Notes: a model not told the origin generated them from the sequence alone. A DNA stretch of 64,000 bases from Dasyornis broadbenti (GCA_013397935.1 VZRN01005622.1:1221785-1285784), one strand, 5' to 3'. Shown: positions 1 through 13,690, numbered from the stretch's first letter. Made by a program: numbers and translations.

Positions 1-3000
1 GGGGCGGGGGGGGTGGAACAGCAAAAAGCAGCATCACAGCCCTGAACCTCTGGAGAGCAGTCTTTGGCCTTGTTCACAGATCTGCTTGGAAGACTCCCGT
101 AGCACACAATGCTGGAAAGAGGTCCAGGCAAGCCTCCTCCAAATAAAACAGCAAAACAAGCAGAGGTTGACCAAAGAGCTCCTGACAAAACTCACCCATG
201 AAAAGCAAACACAGGAGACAGGAGAAGAGACAAGTGACTGGGCAGAAATACAGAGGTGCTGTGTGTCTGTGCAGGTAGGGGGATAGGAAAGCCAAAGCCC
301 ACCCAAGGCTCCATCTGGTGAAGCACATGGAGGACAAGAAGGAGGATTTCTGTGGGTGCAGCTGAGTGGGAACAGCAGCTGGTCATAAAGGACGAGGCTA
401 AGGGCACCTGCGCCTCAATCTTTCTTGATAAGATCAGCCTTCCAAAACAAAATTCAAATTAAAGATGTCAAAACCAGGAATTCCTGTATCTGTAGTATGT
501 ATGTGTGTATGTGAGAGAATGCTGGAGCAGAGACAGTGCTCATCAGGAACTTCTGCCACATCCCTGGTTTCTGCAGTTTATTGAAAGGAGAAGGTGGACA
601 GGCCAACAATGTACAAGTAACAGTTAAATTAAAAGAAGCAGCAACTGCTGCATACTCTATATGAATATATTTTATTTTTCAGTATCAGTTACATACTCCA
701 AAATAGAACATTAAAGAATATGATTACAGGTCAATACACCGATGTAGACTAAATCAGCAAAGCTGTCACTACAGTCACTGTTTTCATGACCCTCAGACAA
801 CTGTTCTGGCCAAAACCTTTAGGGTAGCAATACACAAATCAACCATTCATCTACTATTATTATAACAAGGGCAAAAACACCTAATAACTTTCCACTGCAT
901 GTGTTAAACCAGGATGACTTTTACCCATTCCTATCAGGGGAATGAGTAAGCTGCATTAATAGGAGGGCAGAAAGTGAGGTCTGATAGAATCTATCAGATG
1001 TCTCATTTACCAAAACAACTCCTGAGCCAGTTCAACACATGTGGTACCAAACCTGTGGAAGGTACGTGTTTAAAGCTCCCAGGCTGCACCACTCAAACTC
1101 TGCTCAAGAACCATTCTGCCTTCACTTGGTTTTATTTCCCCTTGAGTATTTTGTCATGCAAGTGGGGAGAATTTTGTCCTGATTTTGACAGTTTGTGCCT
1201 TAACAGTACTACTCCTTGCACTTAGGAAGTGGGTTATAGTTCTAATCCCTCATCTTTACTTTCTTTTACTTCAAGGTGAGAAGCATTACTTTATTGCGCT
1301 TGTTTTTCAGAATTTCTTTTGTGAGAAATCAAACAGAGCTGCAAATTGCAAAATAGCCAGAGAAGCAGAGCTCCAAAATGAAAGAATTTTCTATCATCCT
1401 TCAACAGCTGTTAGGGTTCCCCCTCAACAAATGCAGAATAACAGTCTGAAAAGGGCTACATCAAGGTAGTGTACTCATTCTAATCCCAGAGATCTTATGA
1501 TTTTCACTATTAAAAAAGCCCCACTAGAGCTGCTGGTTATTACAGTAAGACAGTTACTGCCCCAGTTAACAGCCCACTGCCTATAGCATATAATTAGATC
1601 TTCTACAGCTTATGTGCTATTTTAATTTACAGGTGAGAAAGCACAGATATGCCATGAAATCCTAATGGCATTTCCCCGCTTCTGCTCAGAATCTTTATCT
1701 CAGCCTTGACATGTAATACACTAAGCTTAGTAATAAATGTTCTTAGGTTTGTGTACCTAACATTAAGTATTTTAATAATAACTTTTAATTAATTCTCTCC
1801 TACATAAGAACTGAAACAGAAACTTTTATTGCAACACTGAACTCTGAAAATAATTCAAAGACAACAGTTCTGTATGTTTTGAAATGTCAGTGCAGCAATG
1901 GCTGGAGTTAAGGAACTTGAACAAATGCAGAAAAGCCTTTAGCACTACTTGATAGACAATGTCTGTTACATTCCCAGGTGCTTCATTGGTAAACTTCAGC
2001 CTCAGAGCTTTATTGTCCCTTATTTGGTGAAAATTAGCAGGTAGAACAGCAGCCCCAAAGGAAGGAAATACAGAATCAATTGACAAAATTCAGTGATAGA
2101 GGTGAAAGGGTAAGAATAAAAATGCTTCAGTGATCCTGAAATACTGGAAGAAAGGGCTCAACTGGCCTTACTCTAAGAGGATTCCAACTAAACCAGCAAT
2201 GGCCTTCTCTAACACACTGATTAGTATGCTCAAAAACATCATTTTGGCTGCATTTTGGGTTCTGGTTGCATTTGTTTTGTTGGGTTTTTTCCTTATTCAA
2301 GGGAATGAACCACCTCATCTTGAGTTTCAGTACCTACAAGGAGTGAAATCTTCACACAGTTTGTTGCTATGGAAATAGTATTTCAAAACTGGACATCTGT
2401 TGGTACAAAATCTAGAAACAACAAAATAAGCTCTTCTGAGAATCACTTGCTTAGGAGACACATGGACTAAGCACAAGGCTCAGACAGACAACTTTCTGGG
2501 GACTAGTTCAAGCACTACCTCCATAAAAAGGAACATATATCTTCCCCAGAAAATGTCAGACAGTCTCCCACTTCTTTATATGCCCTCAAATAATTATGAC
2601 TAGTATCTACCCAGCCTGACTAAACCCTTGTGAAATGTATCAGTTTGAATTTTATACTCCTTCCAAAAAAAAAAAAAAACCCCAACCCCATAACACCTAC
2701 AATTTCTCTTCAGTCTCTTAGTTTGAGGGACATGCATTTCTTAAAAAGAAAACTGAAGGAAAAAAAAAAATTCCATGCTGTACTTGTTCCTGATGTATAA
2801 TAATACAGACTGTGCCTCTAGGAACATTAACAGATAGATAAATTTGCCGCAGTATTTCTTTCAAGACATTTTATATCAAGTCTGCTTTTTTGCCTTGAAA
2901 GACCACTCACATTCTTCATGGCTAAAACTGATTAATTACAGCAAACCTTTGGGACTACCGACCTTTAATTAACTCCCCTAGGGCAGCCCTTCACAGCTTC

Positions 3001-3456
3001 AATGCTTTCCCCCCTGCATCATTTTTTGGAACAAGACTGTTACACATTGAAATTCTATCTTCTGGATGCAGGAGATGGGATAGTTATTAAAAAATAAATA
3101 AAGCAAAAAGGTTAAGTTGTTTAAAGTCACACTGGTCACTAAAGAATTCTTCTAATTCGATTATATTGATTAATCAATCTTGAATTTGCACTCTGTTCAT
3201 TAAGAAACAGAACTAGTACAGCATGCATTTTTAAAGATGTGACTGTCAGGTCCCTTCAAAATAAATCTTCCTGTAGATAACGAACAAGATTTTTATCTTC
3301 TTTAAATCCAGTCAATAGTTTTATCATTCTAACAAGAACTTGAACTGTCAAAGTTTGCACAGAAGATGAAAAACTGCAGTCTGGAGAAACTAGTAGTTAT
3401 CTTAGGGAAACAAAGAAAATTAGAATTTACAGCTGTCCTGGATGTGAGAAAGATTT
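1..3456. other. MAEL 3' UTR and downstream flank; no other gene recognised
   Basis: AT-rich sequence with short A runs (near 2666-2679 and 2761-2771) and poly(A) hexamers on the minus strand. The open frames in 34-407, 1826-2086 and 2130-2378 are short, have no family resemblance that I recognise and no splice context, so I do not call them genes. In human the next gene beyond MAEL is GPA33, but I find no immunoglobulin-type exon here. Confidence 0.6.
2964..2969 (-). terminator. Candidate MAEL poly(A) signal (ATTAAA, minus strand)
   Basis: This is the first common variant of the poly(A) hexamer after the MAEL stop on the minus strand and would give a 3' UTR of about 0.5 kb. A canonical AATAAA (minus strand) follows at 1830-1825, giving about 1.6 kb. 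Either could be used; sequence alone does not decide. Confidence 0.3.
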
Positions 3457-6400
3457 TCAATCACTGAAAGACTTGGATAGATCAGATGCACTTCTCAGCA
3501 AGTGAAGAAGTCCTCTTCCTTGTACAACACTTGTTTCACAAGGGGAAGTCTTCACACCACATGGAAAACCACCTATTAAATTAAATACAGTTTGCAAACC
3601 AAATCAGCCTTTAAAGCTTTCAAAAATTAATGGAACTGTTCTTCCTATGCTGTGGAGCTGAGCCTATTCAACAGCTCTAACATAAAAGTCAAGCAGGTTG
3701 TGTCCCCTACAAACACCAAGACCATAATATCATGATTTCTAAGTGTAACAGTTTTGGAGTCTAATTCAGCATAAATCTATATGCACGAAAACATGCTGCA
3801 AACTCAGAATTCTTACAGTTATTTATCTTGCAAACCTGACTCTGTTCCTCTGATGGTTAGCCATGAACTGCCCAGAATGAACTGAGCTCACAGGCCTTCT
3901 AGTAAAAAACCCTGTCTGCAAAAGGAGACTTTAAATGAGAAGTCTTTTAACTGAGTTGTGACAGAACACTTGCAACAAGGAGCAGCTGAGTCTGTACATA
4001 CAATGATTTAAGAGCAAGGAGAGCATTTTGAAGATGGCCCTGCCTCAATGCACCTGGGCACATGAGAATGGCTTTACGTGGCAGAAAAGGGGGTATAAAT
4101 CAGAGCACAACATTTGTAAGAAAAACTAAATTTTGAGAGACATTTTTGACCCCAAGGTTCTGTCCAGTAAGAAAAGGGCAGCTCTTCATGCCTGTGTCCT
4201 CAGAAATTCAGTGAAATCCATACACAAGAATAATCCATACACCGCTTACAGGCAACATCTAAGCCCAGAAATTTGAAAAAGCAACAATTGGATTAAGTTT
4301 AAAGATCTCTTTCCTCTTAAAAAAATGTGAGAGTTTCAAACTCACAGTTAGAAGGGACAAACTCTTCATCCTGTCTTGGAGAACCAAAAGGTTTGTCACA
4401 TCCAGAATTCTCAGCTTTCCTTTCCTGTATGAAAAAAGAAACATTCAAAATAATGTATACATGCCTGCTAACATGAAATATACACCACTATCCATCAAAC
4501 ATATGAATTATGGTCAAAACTCTGCAAGCTCATCAGTCCATCCAACATACGTCACAAAGGATAGCATTCAAAGACAAAACAGCTCACCTGAAATTGGCAA
4601 CTAGAAATACGTCAGGGTATCAATTGAAAGAATCTGACCTGGAAACATCCAGCATCCACTTCCACAGTCCTGGTATCTGTGCTTTGGTCACTATGGGAGT
4701 CTTGCAGAGGGAGGTGAGCTTCTGTTACTTGCACTCCATACATACCAGCAAAAGATTTACTGATGCAGTAACTTGACCAAGAAAAAAGGAAAACAAGAGA
4801 AGTTTGGCTAAGAGGGCTGTAATGCTGATGTGTGGAAGCACAGCATTTTAAATTCTTCAACTAGCAAACAAAACCAACTACAGCCCGAGATGCACAGAGC
4901 AGATGCCAGAGGACAGAAGGACTTCATGGCAGCATCCCTGCATCCTTCCAAGACACCAGTCTGTTCCACAACTACACACGGAAGCAAAACAAACTGCTGC
5001 CCCACATTATCAAATTCAGCATTTACAAGTGTGAAAAGCAATTTTTTTTCAGGGCACGGCAGTCCATGACAAGTTTTTTGAATGAAAGACTATTTATTAT
5101 TGTGTCTCTAAGTGCTACTGCTGCTGTCAACTGAGATCCATAAATGGCATTTCCTTGTTTCCCATCTACTTTTCCTTTCTCCACACCAGAAAGAATACAC
5201 AACCTTATGTATCTACATTATATGTCAGGCAGTATAGAAGTTTCCAAAGTAGAGATATCCTTGAGCATACTGAGAATACCTCTGAAGCCAAACAGTGAAT
5301 TCTAATATAATTAATACTTTTCTCATGACTTCAATGCTAACAAAATAAAAGGCATCACGCTGGAGACAACTCCTTAGCAATACTCACCTGATTTTCTTAC
5401 AAGATGCCAGAGCACAGTAGATTATCTCATTCTCCTCATGCCACTTGCACCTATATAAAATGAAGTTCAGACTTACTTCTTCTTAATAAACACGAATGGT
5501 TGGTCTGGTCAGATGAACAGTAACTAATATTAAAGATGGTATCTTTTTGTTGCAGTGGCCATGTAACACCTTTAAAATTTCACAGAGTTCAATAGCTTTG
5601 CCCTAAGTAGTTTATACAGAGTTTAAAGGTCTGCTTATCAGGCAACCTGCCTCATGCTGCAGTGGGGGGGGCAGGGAGAAAAGAGAACCCTAAGAGACAA
5701 ATGGAATTGAAACCATTTGAACCATTTCAAGTTACCCATTAAAGTGAAATAGTTCCTCATAGCATAAACATCCTCACTTTGCTCTCCAAATGTGTGTTTT
5801 AAAGTAGATTTTTCCATTCTCCTTCAGGTTTTCTTCTAGTGGAAGATACTAATGGAAATAGAAAACTGCCTGACTATAAAAAGAAAGTGACACTGATGAA
5901 ACCAATGGATCTTAAAATCCATATTCCAAGCAGACATCCAACAATAATTTATGCGTTTTTTTAATCTACTGAAATTTAAGATCAAATTATTCATTCTTTT
6001 CTTATATCAGTAGCAGAGGAAAAATTAAAGTCTATTTCTAAATTAACTGCACAGTCACCCAATATGCTCTTGCACCACTGCACGCAAATACCACTTTTTG
6101 TACAAACACAGAACAATCAGAAAGCAGGCACATTTACACAAAGAACCACCCAACACACCTGGTGTTACTGGAGAAATCCCACAGGCAGACATCTAGTTTT
6201 CTATACACCCAGGTCTTGGATGGCTCCTTTTGGTATTTCTTCTGGTACAGCTCTATCATCAGGTCTTCTACAGCAAAAAGTTCCCAATGGCTCGCAATGC
6301 CTACAGGTCAGTGAAAAGCCAGGCCAGGAGAACAAGAGTCAGTGAATATCCTGCTCAGATCATTTATCAGTCAGTCCCTGTTCACTGCCCAGCCTCTTAT

Positions 6401-9400
6401 CATAGCATCAAAGCTCAAAGTTATTCCACCAGTGGTTTCAATAAAACTTGGCTTCCTAGAAAGTGGTCGGAGAAAGGAAGTGGAAGAAGCATGCAAAGCA
6501 GTTCTAGCTATCAGCACCAGCTTTCATGAAATCTTTTGAGACACGCTTTTCAGACAAATACAGATGTCCACAATTGCACACCCCTTATTTCTGAGGGGAG
6601 GAGGGTAAAAGAAAGGATTAAAATAATCCATTTCTTACCTGTTATGCTGGCCATTCGACCGAGACACCAGTTAATCCGGAATCTGTCACTAGACTGGAGC
6701 AAAGGGAATGTCTGTCACCTCAGAGGAGTACAGTATGTAATTCTGACACTTGCATGACTTCTGACTAGGTCTGATGAGGTCACCTCCAAACCAAAATTGT
6801 TTGTGGGACTGAATGTAATCTGCCTGACAACTGTCTTAAGGGGAACCAAATTTCGTGGGTATTTCTTCAGAGCCTGATATTTACAGATGGAGCCCAAGAT
6901 CTTGACCCTCCCTATCTTTTTAAGGATTAAGATTAGGCTTGAATGGAATTGAAACATAATATACCTGTTATGAAACTAAAACACCTCTGAATCTTAACAT
7001 TTTGTTCTGTTGCCTGCAAAACGAAACTTGAGCAAAAATTTAAGACGTGTGTTATTTTCATGGGGAAAAGTCACGAAAACGTAAAAACATCCCTTCAAAA
7101 AGGCAGGATTTATGGCTATTATTGAGCACAACCAATTTAAGTCAAATCTTAGGAGCCCTTAACCAAAGTCATAACAATGTCAGAGAACAATAGACCCTGT
7201 TCAGCAGTAGATTAGAGCCAGAAGTGCAGGCTGAAAATAAGAAGGCAGAAAATTAGGTCTCTGCTTTATAAAAAGGTTGGCTTCTAGAGGCCATTTCTTC
7301 CTGCATGGAACTGGGACACTTTGGAAAGAGTGTCTTTCCCCACTTATATGCACACTGATTAGGTTTTAAAGTGAAGTATCTCCTCAGTCATCTAACAGGA
7401 CAGAAATCAGAAGTTGAGATTTAGAGCATCTTGCTTTGACCTTGACCATACCCTGCAGAAAAAGCGAGGCTGAGCACCTCTGGCTGGCTGGGCAAACACC
7501 AGAAGTTCCCATAGGACAACTGCGTAACAAGAACGAGGAAGGTGAAATCCAGATATAGGGATCTTATGAGTTTCATCACCTAATGGAGGGGGGAAGGGGG
7601 ACAGGGAAAAAAAAAAATCCACAAAAGGTTATGAGAAGTCCAGTTTCCTTAAGTGATACAGTTACCTCCTCCTTTTTATCTTTTTATATGTGTGCACACA
7701 AACACACAAACTCCTTTTCTCCCCAGTGTCTGTGATTAAGCTACCAAAACCTTGCTTCTGTCAGCAGGTCTGGGCTGTGAGCAAACACATACACTCCTGC
7801 CCCTTTTAAAAGGCCATTATTCAAGTATTTGACATACAAGAAAATGGGCCAAGTTTGTTCCCTCTGTACACAAGGAGAGGAAGTGTCCTAATAGAAACAA
7901 ACTGGAGTCTATAAACATTACTGAGAGTCACAAAGGAAACAGGCAGGCCGAGCCAGACACAACAATGGTATAGATATTTTAATTTTGTTAATATATGTAA
8001 AGCTGCAAAACATAACTTTTAAATATAAAGCAGTATCTTTGAGTTACTCTGTTATTAATTAGCACTTCATGCTGAAGATACACACAAGGACTATCAAGAC
8101 TCACAAATCATTTGGGCAGTGATCAGATAAGCTGAGTCTAAAACTGCACACCTTTGCATACCGTCCTGTTTCTCCATTAATACTCACCAGCAGCCTGGCA
8201 GTGGTAGCGAAAACCAAGTGGTGGTACTTCTGCAAAAGAGAGAAAAAGCACAATCATCATCCAACACCACCAGATCCTTAACTCTCTACTACACTACAAC
8301 TCTTCTTGGAAAAGTTATCTCCAGTTATAAGCACTTTAAAACACAAAGTGCATGGTACAGTATGTTTAGGTCTAATCAAGAGAACCATTCATTGACATGA
8401 AATATAAAGCACAAACATGTGAAGGTCCTCCTGGATTGAGTTTATCCTCTTTGAAGTTACATGAAGTTCTGACACCAATTCTCTTCAGAAATAATCAGCA
8501 CTGCTCTGATATTTTAAGAAGTCTGACTATTTACAGTCAAAGAAATAAACTTGTCTTAATACCAGAAATCTAAACTGGGCAGCAGTGACATCAGAAAGTC
8601 TCCCTGTCACCCCACTACTTCTGACTTTCTTGGAACTCACCTGGATCTATGAAGTGGTGGAAATCAGCCATGATTCCATCCTGTAGGGAGTACTTGACAC
8701 ACCCAATCTCACAGGGAAGGAAACGCTGCTCACAGTGGGGTGGCAGCTTTCCATAGCTGTAAATGTCCAGGAAGTAGAAGATGTCTGCAACCACATCTGA
8801 AAGAAAAAAAACAAAATCATTTTCAGACAAGCCATCAGCAAGCCATGCTGGCCTCACCTCATCCAGGCAAAGCTTTGGGGAACTTTCTCCTATGACTGGG
8901 TGACACAAGGTAATAATCAAGTAAAATGCACAGCTCTTCCTCTGTATCCAAGATGACAAGGTAACAACACTTACGGAGAATTCAGGCACATTGGTAGTCC
9001 TGAGAGAGATACACCTTCCAGAGATGCTACTGTGTGTAGAGATGGGGCAAAAAAACCGAACAAATAAAAGCAACTGAAAAAAAAAGCCAACTCCCAAACC
9101 CACAAGATGTTAAGAAGCCTGGAATCCAACAGGAACTACTATTCCTTTTAAGGATTGGTCTCTTTGCCCCTTCAGAAAATAAGGTTAGGAAAGAACTGAA
9201 TCATTAGCTGCAAAGCAGCCTCACAGGCTCAGTTTGGCAGCTTATACCACTTAAATGAGTTGGTAGTAACCTTGTGGGGCAAGAAGATGAGATGTTTGCT
9301 AATTAAAAAGATTGCTTCTCCTCCACCAAATGAGCTCCCAAAGAATGCATCAAGAATACCCAAGACAAATATTAAGAAACAGATTTATCATTTACTAATT

Positions 9401-12400
9401 TAAAAAGTATCCAACTATGAAAAATATTTTACAATACACCTTATTCTCTTTGTGACTGTCACAATGTCCTCACTGAAATTTAACACAGCTGTTTAATCCT
9501 TACTTTAAACTTCTGCCCCTCATCAAAAAAATCCTACTAGCTCTACTAAATAATAGAGGTGTCTAATTGTCTTTACACATAAATAATTTTGTATGCCAGA
9601 CTTTAGGACATTTAACACCAGTTGCCCTAAGCTTGAATGGTCATGCTCTCTTATGTGGGTCTTAATCTCTACAAGCTGTGGGGTCATAGGAAAGACACCC
9701 ACTCCTACCTTATGAAGAAATGGATGTAGCTCCACAGAACCATACAGAAACTTTAACTGAGAAATATTCAGAGCAGTATCATGAAATGTATCTCAATTAT
9801 GCTTTATCATTATGCCTCTCATTCAGCTGAAAGATCAATTGTGTCAACTCAAGCCAGCATGATCAACCGAATCAGATTTGCATCACAATGACAGCGGAGC
9901 ATGACCCCTGGCACAGAGGGCACTAATAAGTATTTCACTTTTTATGGAGCTACTGTTTCTTGTTCCCCCATAACCATGACAACATGAAAATAGTTCAAGA
10001 GACTGAGGTAAAGAGCTGCAGCTGAGACTTAACCACACAGCAGATACAGCTTGTATCAACTGGCTGCATGACTTACCTTGTAAGCACTACCTTTTACCAT
10101 TTTTCACAATAACATAATAGTCACTGGGTAGAGGATTACAAATGTCTCCACTACGCAACTCTAATTAAAACATCCATTTGAAGACAGAGTGCAGGTAAGA
10201 AAGGTTTAGTTTTTGAGAGTTCTTTCAATAAGGAAGCAAGTCAGGATGTTACAAAGGCACTGACAGATTGCATATTCCCTCTTTTATTCTCCCAGTGAGG
10301 CCAGGCCCTTGTTTTATTTAATACCTCTACCATACAAATTCTGAACTTTGATAGCTAACAATTCTTCACCCTTTAAAATTGGTACAAGTATTCTTTTACA
10401 CTAAGCTTGGATTAGGCCTTGTCAAATCATAGATGTAGGACTTGAAACACAACCTTTTTCTTAAAAACTTTGAAATAACATAAGAAACTCTTAGTGGCTA
10501 TACTCCCATCAAACTAGTAACAGACAATAGAATTCTTGGAGGCTGGGAGCGGAAGGGGTATTTGCCTCAACTTCCCTCTACCTTTTACTGCAGTAGCCCA
10601 GTAGTGTAAAACAAACAGCTGACACAGATGGCTTTTAGCAAAATGGAAACATTCTTTGGATAGGTACCACTGAGAACATCCTCAAGGGGCAAGCTTTCAT
10701 CTACCAGGATCAGCTGCTTTGAGATCACCATACCCTGATCACTCTTCCAGGACAGAGCACAGGCATCTGGCAAAGGAGTAACACTGGGCATCTCCATGGT
10801 CAGAGGGACAGGAACTGGATCAGGCATATTACGAGCCTGGAAAAGATGAGAAAGTTTAAAAAAAAAAGCAACAACAAGAGTCTTCTCACCCCAAATAAAT
10901 TCCTTCAGCTCCTTGTATCAGAGGAAAATGCAACACCCACTATACTTGCAGGCCAGGAAAGCAAGATTTCTCTTCAGTACTTTTGTCAATCCATTACAAC
11001 TTTAAAGAACTACAGCTAAATTTACAAAACGTAATATTAAAAAAATGTATTTTCTTAGGTTCAACCAGTTGTCACAGGCAAGGAACCCTCCAAACTGGAA
11101 TTTAAAACTTTTTTCCTTTAAGTTTTATGAAAAAAGCACCTGGCACATGTCTTCGCTGACTATGAACCAGGTTCATAAAAAGCTGATAAAGCCTTAAGAA
11201 AGTCACTGGATTGCTCTAGGACAGAGTAAGGAAGAGGGGCATGTATGCCCATTAAGCATTGAAAATCCATTTACGAACAATAAGCTTTTAATAGGACAGG
11301 AAAATAAACCTGGCAGGCTTAGAGAATTTGATCATTCAAACCCAAATTGGGAATAACATCCACACCCAGGTACACTGATTCCTGATAACCATCTTAGCCA
11401 AAGTTAATTGGTTATCAGTTTGAACTATTTAAAACAAAATGAGGAATTATTCCCATCAAAGTAAGCTGTGACCACCTCCAAACGAGGAACGTGACCTTTC
11501 ACTGCACAAAGTGACTGTGGTTGTCTGTGTACAGGGCTGGGATTGATAAATTGAGATCACAAATAATCTCATTTATACACATTTCCCTATTTCCATTGAC
11601 ACGGTAAGGATGGTGTTCTTTATTTTGGTAAAGCAATTATTCCTCTCCCTAATTCCAGACTTCTAAAATGCTACAACTTGTGGAAGGAAATACAGAAGCC
11701 TCCATTTATGACTTAGCTGTCATTTCACTTAGTTCTCTATCATAGATAAAAATGGAGTTCCGTTAATTACACACCCTTAAGTCTGCTAAACAACACAACG
11801 ATGATCACACTTTAAACAGCTTTTTTCCAAACAGGCAGGACCCCAAAATCAGCAAACATTGCCTAACACCTCCCTTCTAGTGTAGGCTGACTAAGTTAAC
11901 TAATCTGTATTTACCAGCTACTCCAAACTACGATCATTTTGTCATTCCCTCTAGCACCATGTAAGTGTTTTGAAGTCCTGGAATTTATCCTCACCATTAA
12001 TTCATAGTTTATAGTCGTTATCCAGTTATAGAGCGTGAAAAAGCAAATGCAGTATTATCCGTTTACTCAGTCAGCCTCTTTCCTTTGACATAAGGTCTTA
12101 CACTACCAACAAAGACTGAAACAAAATAAGCTTTCTTACACCTCGCATAACTCAAACTCTTAAGTAACTCTGCTTCAGAGAAGTGCTGGGAGAGGAAAAG
12201 ACACAGAAACAAATAAACAAAAGGGACACACACTTTTTCAACACAGTACACAGCAGAAGTGATCTGTTCAGCATTATTTCCAACCACAACCAAACACACT
12301 CATCTTAAACCAACTGCCTACTTCTATATTGTCCTCCACAACAGTATTACTACTCTCTCCAACATCCAACCAACCTAAAAATAACAGCAAGGTGTAATTA

Positions 12401-13553
12401 TTCTATTTGTGCCTACGCTGCAACATTTCATTGACCTGGTTCATCACACAGCTCCTTGAGAACAAGAAATCAGCTGCCTCTAAGATGTGCTTTCAGGCCA
12501 TCAGACAGGAACCACCTAAAGCAATGGCACTCACAAAGCAAAAGCATCATGAACCTATGACACAAAGTAACACCAATGTACAGCATAAATTAAAAAAAAA
12601 TTAAGTCAGGCACTGCAAAATACTGTTAAACATAAAACTAGAGTGTTAGAACTACATTTTACTTGGTAAAAGTGCCCAAAGGAACAAGTTTTGCTGGTTT
12701 AAAAAGGTATAAAGTATTTTAACCTTCAATTCAAACTAGAACAGTTATCTGCATAACCTTCATAATTGTATGAACTACTACTGCAGCCAAAACGTCCAAA
12801 GGCTGGAGGCTGTCGAAAGCAGGTGGAACTTCAATAGCATCCTATAGAATTGACCACAGCCCAACAGCATTTACTCCTCCTTCTTATTGAGGGGTGCTCC
12901 ATTCTCAGTATTTACCTCTTTCACTGCCTTCTGAGAGCGTTTCTTGCTATTCCATTTACGAGCCTTCTCTGCATACATTGTCTTTTCTTCCTCTGTCAGG
13001 GACTTGAAAGAAAATTAACTGTTATACAAAGGTTTTTGCCACTTCCTTCCACTAGTCCCACATATCAACAAACTCCATGTGTAAGAAATCACTGCTGCAT
13101 TTCCAAAGGACATTTTCAGTGGCTGCCAAGACTGGCTCAAACACTTCCAGCAGCTTTTTTCCTAACAACGCTGCAATCCTTGATTCCACACACCCAGCAA
13201 GGCGAAGGGTCTCCAGAGAAGGGCAAGCCACAAACAAGAGACCTCCTGGACCTACTCCTGCCAGCCGGGATGCCACCACCCCACCCACGGCACACGAATC
13301 AGAGCGCTGAGGCGAAGATGGAACAGCCACTTGAGGCCACTCAGCGGTGCCATCCGAAATGGCGCCGAGCCGCCCGCCAGCCCACCCTCCAGGAATGGCC
13401 CCGCCGCCATTCCGCCCTCACCGCCCACGCCTGGGAGCAGTAGGGGATGGCGTCCGCCACATGGGCAACAGACAGCCCGTGCCGCCCCAGCTCGGGCAGC
13501 TGGTCGTGCACGAAACACATGAAAGCGTTGCGAGAGCGGCCCCGCTGCGCCAT
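3457..13553 (-). CDS. MAEL: MAEL, Maelstrom spermatogenic transposon silencer, 12 coding exons, 411 aa
   Basis: Seen: coding exons in transcript order are 13553-13422, 13002-12916, 10836-10734, 8796-8641, 8229-8188, 7579-7452, 6693-6639, 6300-6159, 5450-5388, 4771-4639, 4424-4346 and 3572-3457. Every intron is GT-AG, all phases agree, and no stop occurs before TGA at 3459-3457. Residues 1-70 form an HMG-like box (ADAIPYCSQAW, then EEEKTMYAEKARKW). Residues 108-310 form the Maelstrom domain, with LPPHCEQRFLPCEIGCVKYS at 125-144, GIMADFH at 148-154, RINWCL in exon 7 and EPSKTW in exon 8. C283, H286 and C294 fit the zinc-binding part of the family's ECHC site. A basic tail, QGRGLLHLLRSASDLSKSFSD, is unstructured-looking. 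Known: MAEL is a germline nuage and nuclear protein needed for piRNA-guided transposon silencing; its RNase H-like fold lacks the usual catalytic residues. The product is somewhat shorter than human MAEL (434 aa as I recall), mainly in the linker and tail. The start at 13553 was chosen by alignment to the family N-terminus and has a good Kozak context (GCC ATG G). An in-frame ATG lies 35 codons upstream. Exon 10 has a weak donor (GTCAGA). Confidence 0.95.
8188..8229 (-). other. MAEL: MAEL coding exon 5, a 42-nt micro-exon
   Basis: This exon encodes 14 residues (160-173), EVPPLGFRYHCQAA plus one base, which align with the human stretch EIPRGFRFHCQAA. It is flanked by TTTTGCAG before and GTGAGT after. 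It is phase 1 at both ends, so skipping it would keep the frame and delete part of the Maelstrom domain. Without it the neighbouring exons still join cleanly, so automated gene models may drop it. Confidence 0.92.
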
Positions 13554-13690
13554 GGCCTCGCCGTTGGGCGCTCCCCACACGCGGCTGCAGCGCTGCCCCT
13601 CATGAGCAGCGGGCGGGGCGGCGCCCGCGCGGTTCGGCCGCAAGGGCGGGGCAGCCATGACGGCAACGGGGTTGGGGGTGCCTACTACCC
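13280..13690 (-). promoter_or_regulatory. MAEL CpG-rich promoter and first exon
   Basis: G+C and CpG density rise sharply here compared with the AT-rich flanks. The stretch covers coding exon 1 and about 140 nt upstream. GC boxes (GGGCGGGGC) are at 13611-13619 and 13644-13652. Two MYB-type cores are present: CCGTTG at 13561-13566 and CAACGG at 13664-13669. I see no convincing TATA box. The transcription start is not determinable from sequence alone. The first MYB core is only 8 nt upstream of the chosen ATG, so it may lie inside the 5' leader. Confidence 0.7.

Noticed and set aside
8615..9103. 162-codon minus-strand frame as a complete single-exon gene
   Set aside because: Only 8796-8641 is MAEL exon 4; the rest is intron read-through on both sides of clear splice sites.
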